Positions 28,246 through 35,623 of a DNA stretch of 64,000 nt are shown one piece after another. This stretch comes from Desulfurobacterium atlanticum (GTDB lineage Bacteria; Aquificota; Aquificia; Desulfurobacteriales; Desulfurobacteriaceae), in contig NZ_FZOB01000002.1 in the NCBI RefSeq assembly GCF_900188395.1, positions 1-64,000 of the forward strand, in the 5' to 3' direction. A program made the position numbers and the translations under genes. The notes below the pieces were generated by a model, which was given only the letters and a program-made list of their open reading frames with translations, was not told the origin of the DNA and did no database searches. Every line of letters starts with the position of its first letter. Position 1 is the first letter of the stretch.

Positions 28246-29316
28246 ATGGAAGTAGTAGAAATTCTAAAAAAACTTATAGAGATACCATCTGTGTATGGAA
28301 ACGAAAAGGAGATAGCAGATTTCTGCGAGGAATTTATGAAAGATAAAAACCCATCTCTTACCGTAAACCGCACAGGTAATACTCTCTTAGCATATAAAAA
28401 GTTAAATGAAGGAAAGCCAACAATTGCTCTTGTAGGCCATCTTGATACTGTCCCTGGAATAAATGAATTTACGAACAAAATCATTGACGGGAAACTTCAC
28501 GGACTTGGTGCAAGTGATATGAAGGGGGGAGATGCAGTTATCTTAAAAATAGCTGGAGATTACGCATTAAAAGAATCTCCTTACAACCTGATTTTCCTGC
28601 TTTATGAAAAAGAGGAAGGTCCCTACCTTGAAAGTGGGTTGATACCACTTTTTGAGAAATTTAAAGATATATTAAAGAAAATAAACCTTGCTATAATCCT
28701 TGAACCAACAGACAACACTGTTCAAGTTGGGTGTTTAGGCGTTATTCACTGCGGAATGGTATTTAAAGGAAAAAGAGCACATTCAGCCCGCCCATGGCAG
28801 GGGGAAAACGCAATTCACAAAGGATGGAAATTGTTAAAACTTTTGTCGGAGAAAAAGCCGAAAAAATATACCTTCTTTGGACTTGATTATTATGAAGTTA
28901 TCAACGCAACAATGGTTGAATTTACAGGAGGAAGAAACATAATTCCAGACTCATTTACTATAAATATAAACTACCGCTTTGCACCTTCAAAAACGGTAGA
29001 AGAAGCACAAAGAGAGCTTGAAAATCTTGGAAAAGAAGTTGGAGTTGAAAAGTTTGAGTGGAGAGATCTATCTCCATCGGGGAAGGTCTGCCTTGACAAT
29101 CCTATACTTTCCCGATTTATAGAAAAATACAATCTTAAAGTTGAACCAAAGCAGGCGTGGACAGATGTGGCAAGATTCTCACAGTGGAACATAGATGCTG
29201 TAAACTTTGGACCGGGACAGCCATCACAGGCTCATCAGAAAAACGAATATATAGAGCTAAAAAAACTTAAAGAAAACTATAAAATCCTCTCAAATTTTTT
29301 GTTCCCAACTAAGTAA
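28246..29316 (+). CDS. dapE: Succinyl-diaminopimelate desuccinylase (M20 peptidase family)
   Basis: DapE releases DAP from N-succinyl-DAP for lysine and peptidoglycan. It is a two-zinc M20 hydrolase: 'GHLDTVPG' (His, catalytic Asp), 'GLGASDMKGG' (bridging Asp), 'EKEEGP' (Glu general base and ligand), 'LEPTD', and the last His in 'QAHQKNEY'. The tail 'AWTDVARFSQWNIDAVNFGPG' fits the actinobacterial-type DapE branch. It has 356 residues. AGAGGAG precedes the ATG. It is monocistronic, ending at a strong bidirectional terminator. Another M20 amidase specificity is possible but less likely. Confidence 0.88.
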   Translation: MEVVEILKKLIEIPSVYGNEKEIADFCEEFMKDKNPSLTVNRTGNTLLAYKKLNEGKPTIALVGHLDTVPGINEFTNKIIDGKLHGLGASDMKGGDAVILKIAGDYALKESPYNLIFLLYEKEEGPYLESGLIPLFEKFKDILKKINLAIILEPTDNTVQVGCLGVIHCGMVFKGKRAHSARPWQGENAIHKGWKLLKLLSEKKPKKYTFFGLDYYEVINATMVEFTGGRNIIPDSFTININYRFAPSKTVEEAQRELENLGKEVGVEKFEWRDLSPSGKVCLDNPILSRFIEKYNLKVEPKQAWTDVARFSQWNIDAVNFGPGQPSQAHQKNEYIELKKLKENYKILSNFLFPTK

Positions 29317-29360
29317 AGCGGGATATTTATTTGTATTTAAAGAAAAACTGAGTTGGCATA

Positions 29361-29386
29361 AAAAAAGCCCCTTTTCGGGGCTTTTA
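29361..29386. terminator. Bidirectional intrinsic terminator after dapE and the YlbF gene
   Basis: AAAAGCCCC and GGGGCTTTT pair around a five-base loop. The A-run on one side and T-run on the other let it work in both directions between convergent genes. Confidence 0.9.
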
Positions 29387-29390
29387 ACTA

Positions 29391-29750
29391 TTAAACGCCA
29401 CATCCTCCACCGCAGCTTCCACAATCACCGTGATGCTTTGGACCTTCAATCGCTTCCTGAAGCATTTTATTTACAGTTTCAAGCATAGCTCCAAACTGCT
29501 GATTCGCTTCAAGGAACGCTTTAGCTTTCTCATTCTCAGCAAATTTCTTATAAGCTTCTTCAAGCTGCTGCATCACTTCAGGAGTTCCTGACATCTGTGC
29601 CATCTGCTGAAGTCTCTGAAACTCATTGTAAAGTTCCATAGCTTCAGAATCTGATAGAAGCTCCTGTTCTGCTGCTCTGAGATTTTTCAATTCTTCAGAG
29701 TTTGCAATAGCCTGTGCAAGTTCTGCTGCTCTTTTGATTACTTCAGACAT
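29391..29750 (-). CDS. YlbF/YmcA-family protein with cysteine-rich tail
   Basis: The protein has 119 residues. Residues 1-100 are alpha-helical and match the Com_YlbF family (DUF964): 'AxxLAQAIANSEELKNLRAAEQELLSD...MELYNEFQRLQQ' and 'FLEANQQFGAMLETVNKML'. The C-terminus 'HHGDCGSCGGGCGV' adds three Cys and two His, which could hold a metal or Fe-S cluster. In Bacillus the YlbF-YmcA-YaaT complex carries Fe-S clusters and affects mRNA processing by RNase Y. A role here is unknown. GGAGG precedes the ATG. Confidence 0.85.
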   Translation of the reverse strand: MSEVIKRAAELAQAIANSEELKNLRAAEQELLSDSEAMELYNEFQRLQQMAQMSGTPEVMQQLEEAYKKFAENEKAKAFLEANQQFGAMLETVNKMLQEAIEGPKHHGDCGSCGGGCGV

Positions 29751-29775
29751 ACTTCCTCCAGAAAATTTATATGCT

Positions 29776-29793
29776 GGGTATAAATCTATACCC
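29776..29793. repeat. Perfect 7-4-7 inverted repeat upstream of the YlbF gene
   Basis: GGGTATA and TATACCC with a four-base loop, 26 bases before the YlbF-family ATG and 46 bases after the ABC ATPase stop (29839). It may end the importer operon (the run after it is AT-rich but not a T-tract), or it may be an operator for the next gene. Confidence 0.45.
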
Positions 29794-29838
29794 CTATTGG
29801 AAAATTACCAACAAATAAATATGTTAAGTTTTAAGAAT

Positions 29839-30582
29839 TTACATAATTTTTGATAAAAATTCTTTAATACGAGGGTTGTTTGTTTTACCGAAAAACGTTT
29901 CAACATCTGTATTTTCAACAATTCTGCCCCTGTCCATAAAAATAATCCTGTCAGCCACTTCTCTGGCAAATCCCATCTCATGAGTAACACATAGAATCGT
30001 AATATCTTCCTTTGCAAGACCTTTCATAACATCAAGAACTTCAGTAACCATTTCAGGATCAAGGGCAGATGTAGGTTCATCAAAAAGCATAACTTCTGGC
30101 TTCATTGCAAGAACTCTTGCTATAGCAACCCTCTGTTTCTGTCCTCCTGAAAGTTCACTGGGATACTTGTGAAGTTGGTCGCCAAGTTTTACTCTTTCAA
30201 GAGTCTCAATAGCAATTTTCTCTGCCTCTCTCTTATCTTTCTTCTGAACTTTAACAAGAGGAAGCATTACATTTTCAAGAACAGTCATATGAGGAAAAAG
30301 ATTAAAATGCTGGAATACCATACCTATCTTTTTTCTCAATTCTATAGGTTTAATCTCCCTTATATCTTTACCGTGAAACAGAATTTTCCCTTCATTTATC
30401 TCCTCAAGTCTGTTTATACACCTTATCAACGTTGATTTTCCACTTCCGCTGGGACCGCATATAACTATAATTTCAGACTTATTAACATCAAAACAGATAT
30501 CATCAAGAACTTTAAAGTCACCAAAGTATTTTGTCACATGGTCAAAAACGATAATTTTTTCTCCAGTTTTCTCTTTACTCAC
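29839..30582 (-). CDS. Polar amino-acid ABC transporter, ATP-binding protein
   Basis: This is a GlnQ/HisP-type ATPase of 247 residues. Walker A is 'GPSGSGKST', the Q-loop region is 'GMVFQHFNLFPHMTVLENV', the signature is 'LSGGQKQRVAIARVLA', Walker B is 'VMLFDEPTSALDPE', and the H-loop is 'VTHEMGFAREVADRI'. It is the last of a four-gene importer (binding protein, two permeases, ATPase) and overlaps the permease by eight bases. The GlnQ-like sequence suggests Glu/Gln/Asp or similar polar amino acids. Confidence 0.93.
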   Translation of the reverse strand: MSKEKTGEKIIVFDHVTKYFGDFKVLDDICFDVNKSEIIVICGPSGSGKSTLIRCINRLEEINEGKILFHGKDIREIKPIELRKKIGMVFQHFNLFPHMTVLENVMLPLVKVQKKDKREAEKIAIETLERVKLGDQLHKYPSELSGGQKQRVAIARVLAMKPEVMLFDEPTSALDPEMVTEVLDVMKGLAKEDITILCVTHEMGFAREVADRIIFMDRGRIVENTDVETFFGKTNNPRIKEFLSKIM

Positions 30583-31375
30583 TTAACTGTTTCCTCCATT
30601 TGTATTCAAGATGCCTTGCAAACTTACTAACAGAAAAAGCTATTACAAAATATACTATAGCAACAAGTGTAAAAATTTCCATACTTAAAAACAGCCTGTT
30701 GTTTAAAATCGTAGCAGCACGGAAAAACTCTATAACACCTATTATATAAGCAAGAGAAGTATCTTTAAAGAGTGCTATATACTGAGACAGAAGAGCAGGA
30801 AGCATTCTTTTAATAACAAGGGGCATGATAATATAAGCATAAATCTGAAATTTATTAAAACCAAGACTTACTGCCGCCTCTTTTATACCTTTTGAAATAG
30901 AGTTTAATCCACTTCTTATAATTTCAGCGACATATGCTGAAGTAAATATTGAAAAAGCTATCAGAGCAGCAATAACAGGTTGAACAGAAATATCTTTTCC
31001 TGTAATTCCCCTTACAAAAATCGGAATGGCAAAATAGACCCAGAAAATAACCATTATAAGAGGCGTTGCTCTTATAACTTCAACATATAAAATGGCAGGT
31101 ATTTTAAAAATTTTTGAATTTCTCATCACAGCAATAAGCGCACCAAGAAATAAACTTACAGGAACAACTATAACTGTCATTATTATTGTAAGGGCAAGCC
31201 CTCCTATTTCTCCAGGCATCCCAAAAAGTAAAAACCTTATATTATCTTTTGTTAAAAGTGGCTCAAAATTAAGATGTTTCAAGTAGAAAAAGAAAAGAAC
31301 TACTGCTAAAGTTAATGAAACAAAATGAATAACCTTCTCTCTATCGCTTTTTTTATGCAAATACACGTCTGCCAT
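30575..31375 (-). CDS. Polar amino-acid ABC transporter permease
   Basis: The protein has 266 residues of the HisM/GlnP family. After a cytoplasmic basic N-terminus come about five or six membrane segments. The conserved EAA loop reads 'EIIRSGLNSISKGIKEAAVSLGFNKFQIYAYIIMPL', given here in part. The start overlaps the other permease by 23 bases. Together with the 31353 gene it would form a heterodimeric channel. Confidence 0.92.
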   Translation of the reverse strand: MADVYLHKKSDREKVIHFVSLTLAVVLFFFYLKHLNFEPLLTKDNIRFLLFGMPGEIGGLALTIIMTVIVVPVSLFLGALIAVMRNSKIFKIPAILYVEVIRATPLIMVIFWVYFAIPIFVRGITGKDISVQPVIAALIAFSIFTSAYVAEIIRSGLNSISKGIKEAAVSLGFNKFQIYAYIIMPLVIKRMLPALLSQYIALFKDTSLAYIIGVIEFFRAATILNNRLFLSMEIFTLVAIVYFVIAFSVSKFARHLEYKWRKQLSE

Positions 31376-32060
31376 TCTTTGACACCCACCTGTTTACTAA
31401 ATTCATGATAAAAGAAGTTGTTAATGTTAGCACAATATAAAGAATTGTAACTATTGTAGCTGCCTCAAAACCTCTAAAAGTTTCAGCATCTATCTGCTGT
31501 GTTACAAATGTTAACTCTGCAACACCTATTGTCATTGCAAGAGAAGAGTTTTTTATAAGATTAAGATACTGATTTGTAAGAGCAGGAATTATAACAAGAA
31601 ACAGTTCCGGAATTATTACATAACGGATTATCTGAAGTCTTGTAAGACCAAGACTCATAGCAGCTTCTATCTGAGAATAAGGTATGGCATTAAGTCCTGA
31701 CCTTACAACTTCAGAAATATAAGCAGATGTGTAAAGAACAAGGGCTATAAGAGCCGAAAAAAATGCGTTTGGATCATCTACATTAAGAACTTTAGCTAAG
31801 TCCTTTAAAACAGGAAAAACATCCACAATATTAAAGGAAAAATAGATAAAAAATATTTGCACTATAAGGGGAATATTCCTGAAAAGCTCTACATAATAGT
31901 ATCCAAAAACTCTGAGAAAATCATTTCTTGAATTTCTAAAAAAACCTATTACAAATCCCCATACAGTAGATAAAGCTATCCCGATAAGGGATAGCTTTAT
32001 AGTAGTTAAAAAACCCTGAATTATAAGCTGTTTGTATTCAACCAGAAGATCAACTATCAT
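31353..32060 (-). CDS. Polar amino-acid ABC transporter permease
   Basis: The protein has 235 residues of the GlnP/HisQ family. The N-terminal membrane segment is followed by 'YYVELFRNIPLIVQIFF' and the EAA loop 'SEVVRSGLNAIPYSQIEAAMSLGLTRLQ'. The ATG is 11 bases after the binding-protein stop, with only a weak GGGG ribosome site, so translation is probably coupled. It is the partner of the 30575 permease. Confidence 0.92.
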   Translation of the reverse strand: MIVDLLVEYKQLIIQGFLTTIKLSLIGIALSTVWGFVIGFFRNSRNDFLRVFGYYYVELFRNIPLIVQIFFIYFSFNIVDVFPVLKDLAKVLNVDDPNAFFSALIALVLYTSAYISEVVRSGLNAIPYSQIEAAMSLGLTRLQIIRYVIIPELFLVIIPALTNQYLNLIKNSSLAMTIGVAELTFVTQQIDAETFRGFEAATIVTILYIVLTLTTSFIMNLVNRWVSKNGRRVFA

Positions 32061-32071
32061 TTAAAACCCCG

Positions 32072-32872
32072 TTACTTAGGCCATACTTCAGGCAATCTTG
32101 TTGGTTCTTTTCCAAACCACTTCTTGTAGATTTTTGCATAAGTTCCATCAAGCACAGCATCCTGAATTGCAAAGTTAACAGCATCTCTAAAATCACTGTC
32201 GTTTTCCCTAACACCCATACCGTAAGGTTCATAGGTAAACGGTTCACCTATAACTTTTAACTTTCCATGAGAATCTTTTGCCTGAGTAGCACACCAGGTA
32301 TAGTCTGTAGTAATAGCATCAACTTTCCCTTTCATAAGAGCCATAAGGGCCTGTGGGTATTCCTGGAAATAAACAATTTTTGCTTTTGGCTGAACTTTTT
32401 TAAAGTTTGGACCGCTTGTTGCACCCTGAATAGCAGCAACCCTTTTGCCAGCAAAGTCTTTATAGCTTTTAGCTTTACAGTCACTTCTTGCTAAAATAGC
32501 CTGACCATCAAAGTAGTAACTTATTGTAAAGTCAATAGGAAGATCCCTTTTTCTTTTGTGAGTCATAGAAGCAGCAACAAGATCAACGCTTCCACTTTCA
32601 AGCATCGGTATTCTTGTCTTTGATGTAACCTGAACAAGTTTCACTTTTGTCCCCAACTTCTTGGCTATATACTTAACAAGGTCAATGTCAAATCCTACAA
32701 CTTCTCCCTTTTCATTTACAAAACCAAACGGCTTAAAGTCATACTTTACACCTACAATCATGTAACCCCTTTGCTTAATCTTATCAAGGGTTCCAGCTTT
32801 TGCTGAAGAAAATCCTATAATCGTCACAAGAAGCACCATCAACATAGCCCAAAAACCTTTCAACCTCTTCAT
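32072..32872 (-). CDS. Polar amino-acid ABC transporter, periplasmic binding protein
   Basis: The protein has 266 residues. The signal peptide (about 1-26) ends 'GFSSAKA'. The SBP_bac_3 fold has 'GYMIVGVKYDFKPFGFVNEKGEVVGFDIDLVKYIAKKLG', quoted in part, and 'GSVDLVAASMTHKRKR'. The Arg in 'RKRDLPIDF' and Asp in 'KVDAITTDY' are at the usual ligand-contact places. Two mature Cys (in 'RSDCKAKS' and 'YTWCATQ') could pair. It is the first gene of the importer and most likely binds an acidic or amide amino acid. Confidence 0.9.
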   Translation of the reverse strand: MKRLKGFWAMLMVLLVTIIGFSSAKAGTLDKIKQRGYMIVGVKYDFKPFGFVNEKGEVVGFDIDLVKYIAKKLGTKVKLVQVTSKTRIPMLESGSVDLVAASMTHKRKRDLPIDFTISYYFDGQAILARSDCKAKSYKDFAGKRVAAIQGATSGPNFKKVQPKAKIVYFQEYPQALMALMKGKVDAITTDYTWCATQAKDSHGKLKVIGEPFTYEPYGMGVRENDSDFRDAVNFAIQDAVLDGTYAKIYKKWFGKEPTRLPEVWPK

Positions 32873-32978
32873 CCTTTACCTCCTAAAAATTATTTTATTC
32901 TTTAGATTTTAATATTTTTAGTGGAGTAAATGCAAATACAGATCACAATATATTAAAGTATTGGCAATTTGTTAAAAG

Positions 32979-33009
32979 ATATTAGCTTAAGAAATATTAG
33001 CTTTAAGAA
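32979..33009. repeat. Near-perfect tandem direct repeat upstream of the binding-protein gene
   Basis: ATATTAGCTTAAGAA (32979-32993) is followed at once by ATATTAGCTTTAAGAA (32994-33009), differing by one inserted T. It lies about 110 bases upstream of the binding-protein ATG. The geometry suits a regulator binding half-sites in tandem. The rest of the 163-base gap holds an AT-rich promoter region without a clear -35. Confidence 0.45.
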
Positions 33010-33027
33010 GGGAGGAATTTTCCTCCC
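33010..33027 (-). terminator. Hairpin after the beta-barrel gene
   Basis: GGGAGGAA and TTCCTCCC form a perfect stem around two bases, eight bases past the stop of the gene at 33036. The minus-strand run after it is TTCTTAAAG, a weak T-tract. Confidence 0.55.
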
Positions 33028-33035
33028 CTGAAAAG

Positions 33036-34187
33036 CTACCACTCTATAGAAACAGAACCTGTGTATCTTCTATCTTCATCCTGTCCTGCATAAGCACCAA
33101 CTTCCTCAGCATAAGTGGCAAACTGAAGGGCAAATACGCCTAAACGGAAATCAACACCAAAAGTTGGATACCCCTGATAAAGACCTGTAGCAACAGCAAA
33201 GGTTGTAAATTTGTTGTCCCATATATTTACCTTTGCACCTGCACGAATCCTTTTACCCCAGTCATCATCAACACCGTTATTCTTTGTAACATCAACAATA
33301 TCAAGAGCAATAACAGGATATTTAAAGAATCCTTTAAAACCTTCAAACTCAGGTTTTAAAGCTACACCAAGATTTACGCTCATAGGAATAGTTCCAGCAT
33401 CCCCAAGCTCTAAATCACCAACATTAAGAATAGAAAGACCAAATTGAGGATTTAAAAAGTTTCCTTCAAAAGGAGCATATTCAAACCCAACGTCAAACCC
33501 AACTCCAGAGCCTGTAAAAAGGTAGTTATCGTTAACATAATCTGTAAAATTATCACTATTTTCCAAAATCTCTGTAGTGGTAAAGTTATGATCAACTGAC
33601 TCAGCATAAAAATATTTAATTCCGATACCCGCTTTCAGCTTTCCATCAAGAAAGTTTCTTGAATAACCTCCGATCACCCCCCCATAAGCTCTCTGATGAA
33701 CCTCTATCAATCCATCAGTCCCAGCACCTGTATGAGTGGAAAAATTAAACTGAGCACTGCCAACAACTGTAAAACCAAAACCTGAATTTTCTGTACTTTT
33801 TGCTATTCCAAGAAATAAGGTCTGAGCATCAAGATGAAAATTCTCGCCAAGATACTTCAAGATAAGATCATTCAGGGCTTTTGTTTGTTCAGTTTCATTA
33901 TCAATATCAAGAACATCAGTAAAATCATTTACAAAATCAAACGTTTTTTCTGAAGTTGTAATACCAAGTTTAAGCAAAGTTACCTCAAACCCGGCTTCTT
34001 CCCTTACATCTGACAATCCTGCAGGATTGTAAAACAAAGAATTTACACTTCCACCAACGGCAGTATAAGCTCCTCCCATCGCCATTATAGAAGGATCCTT
34101 GTATATATAAGGATACTCAAAGTTTGCTGCTGTTGCCGGAAGAGTTGTTATTATAAGCAGAGTTAATGCTCCCATTATTTTCTTCAT
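33036..34187 (-). CDS. Outer-membrane beta-barrel of the FadL/PorV/TraF-like group
   Basis: The protein has 383 residues. The signal peptide ends 'TTLPATAANF'. The mature N-terminus 'SIMAMGGAYTAVGGSVNSLFYNPAGLSD' region resembles the hatch of PorV/FadL/UPF0164 proteins. Alternating strands follow, and the C-terminus is 'SVSIEW', with the aromatic end used by BAM. It differs from the FadL at 12164 in lacking the TYR-SR and late FadL motifs. It is second in a two-gene unit with the cysteine-rich lipoprotein (22-base gap). The substrate is unknown. Confidence 0.75.
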   Translation of the reverse strand: MKKIMGALTLLIITTLPATAANFEYPYIYKDPSIMAMGGAYTAVGGSVNSLFYNPAGLSDVREEAGFEVTLLKLGITTSEKTFDFVNDFTDVLDIDNETEQTKALNDLILKYLGENFHLDAQTLFLGIAKSTENSGFGFTVVGSAQFNFSTHTGAGTDGLIEVHQRAYGGVIGGYSRNFLDGKLKAGIGIKYFYAESVDHNFTTTEILENSDNFTDYVNDNYLFTGSGVGFDVGFEYAPFEGNFLNPQFGLSILNVGDLELGDAGTIPMSVNLGVALKPEFEGFKGFFKYPVIALDIVDVTKNNGVDDDWGKRIRAGAKVNIWDNKFTTFAVATGLYQGYPTFGVDFRLGVFALQFATYAEEVGAYAGQDEDRRYTGSVSIEW

Positions 34188-34209
34188 AATCTCCCTCCTT
34201 CCAGTTTAA

Positions 34210-35418
34210 TTACTTAGTCAAATAATCAGCAAGCAGATCCTGAACAAGTGTTTCATTATCACTTTTTATTTTTACATCCGTTGCACTATCTAAAGTATCG
34301 TTTGTACAATCATTCCATGTAACACCATCAAAAGAACATAGACATGCTGAAGGATTCGGTTCGCATATATCTCTTTTTATATCTGTAAGGCTCTCCTCTA
34401 CATCTTCGTTATCATCAGAAATAACAGAAGCCATGGTTTCCGTTCCATTGTTTATAAGTTCAACGATACTACTAATAACTGTTTCAGTATCGTTTTCGGT
34501 TACAATAGGACAGGGATAACATCTGGCAGTTTCATTTAGAGCATCACAGGTAGTTCCATTATCTGCATCACAATATCCATCTGTAAGCACCACTGTCTTA
34601 GTGTCAGAAGAAAGAATTTCAAGAACTTTGTAATCAGTAGCATTATCAGAACATGTACCATTTGCATTTATGGTAAGCTTTATTACTTCAAATTTTTTAT
34701 TTGGATAGCCAAAAGTAAAGTTCCCCTCAGGAACTACAGAGTCACATGACGTTACATTTCCAGTAGCAGCATACTCAAGTGCTCCTGCACTAAACTCAAC
34801 ACTATCTGGTACATTATTTTGATTTGCATCAAGATCACAGGTTAAACTCTCTGTGTCATTTCCACCTGCCCATATTTCAATAACCTGCTGAACATTCTCC
34901 TCTACACCAACAGACTGGAAAAGAAGAGAAAAAGAAGTAGCTGCTTTTGCAAAATCTGCTATACCTTTAAAAAAGCAAACATCTTTTTCAAAATAATCAA
35001 GAGAGGTTGAATTACAGTCAATATTACCCAGTGCATTAGAGTAATATTTCCTCGCTTCTTCAAGGTCTTTAAGATCATCTCCAGGATTTTCACCTGCAAC
35101 TTTTGATAAGAAAGTTGCCATTGGATCATCAGAATCGGTACTATCAAGAAGATCAGATAGTAAACTTGGAATATCATAGCCCGCTTTACCTAAATAGGCA
35201 GCTCCGAGATTTATATTTCTCTTCTCATCTGAAAATGCAGTTTTACATATCCCATTTAACAGAGCTATTGCTTTATCATAGTCCTGTTTATCAAGGGCTT
35301 TTGTTACCTCATATTTACAGGCTTCAGGAGATTCAGAATCACTTATACTTTCAAAACTGTTACACCCTGCAGATATCAACAGAACAGCAGGTAACGAAAA
35401 CAGTAAAAGTTTTCTCAT
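34210..35418 (-). CDS. Cysteine-rich lipoprotein with calcium-loop motif, unknown function
   Basis: The protein has 402 residues. The signal peptide ends in lipobox L-I-S-A-G-C. The mature protein is acidic, rich in N, D, T and S, and has 15 further Cys, strikingly many. An N-terminal region with 'KYEVTKALDKQDYDKAIALLNGIC' looks like one or two TPR-like helices. At 195-208 'DLDANQNNVPDSVE' fits the DxDxNxNxxxDxxE calcium loop of thrombospondin type 3 or dockerin repeats. I do not recognise a family. It is the first gene of a unit with an outer-membrane barrel, so a surface or periplasmic partner role is likely. Confidence 0.75.
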   Translation of the reverse strand: MRKLLLFSLPAVLLISAGCNSFESISDSESPEACKYEVTKALDKQDYDKAIALLNGICKTAFSDEKRNINLGAAYLGKAGYDIPSLLSDLLDSTDSDDPMATFLSKVAGENPGDDLKDLEEARKYYSNALGNIDCNSTSLDYFEKDVCFFKGIADFAKAATSFSLLFQSVGVEENVQQVIEIWAGGNDTESLTCDLDANQNNVPDSVEFSAGALEYAATGNVTSCDSVVPEGNFTFGYPNKKFEVIKLTINANGTCSDNATDYKVLEILSSDTKTVVLTDGYCDADNGTTCDALNETARCYPCPIVTENDTETVISSIVELINNGTETMASVISDDNEDVEESLTDIKRDICEPNPSACLCSFDGVTWNDCTNDTLDSATDVKIKSDNETLVQDLLADYLTK

Positions 35419-35448
35419 AGATTACCTCCCCATATATTTTATTTAAAT

Positions 35449-35457
35449 ATTATATCA
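35449..35457 (-). promoter_or_regulatory. Extended -10 promoter candidate for the Cys-rich lipoprotein gene
   Basis: TGATATAAT on the minus strand, 31 bases before the ATG at 35418. The region upstream is AT-rich with no clear -35. Confidence 0.45.
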
Positions 35458-35549
35458 TTTTAGTTTTAAAAGATATTTAGATTTTCGGCTATAAAACAAC
35501 CTTAAAATAACTTTCCCACATACTTAGGATAAAAAACTCTAAAAATCTA

Positions 35550-35578
35550 TTGGCAAACTCTCAAAATTTTCCTATACT
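35550..35578 (+). promoter_or_regulatory. Sigma70-type promoter of the efflux operon
   Basis: TTGGCA (35550-35555), a spacer of exactly 17 bases, then TATACT (35573-35578). It is the best-formed promoter in the window. The expected start site falls inside the palindrome that begins two bases downstream. Confidence 0.7.
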
Positions 35579-35579
35579 T

Positions 35580-35601
35580 ATTATGAATCGTGATTCATAA
35601 T
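35580..35601. promoter_or_regulatory. 22-base operator palindrome over the efflux start site
   Basis: Arms ATTATGAATC and GATTCATAAT are perfectly complementary around GT. The site begins directly after the -10 box and ends ten bases before the ribosome site. Size, symmetry and position fit a TetR- or MarR-type repressor that blocks transcription until an inducer binds. No such regulator gene lies in the window, so it would act in trans. Confidence 0.7.
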
Positions 35602-35623
35602 TCTTGAAATGAGGAGAAAAGAG

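Noticed and set aside
35609-35623. Upstream ATG (35609) as the emrA start
   Set aside because: It overlaps the GAGGAG ribosome site that correctly spaces the ATG at 35624.
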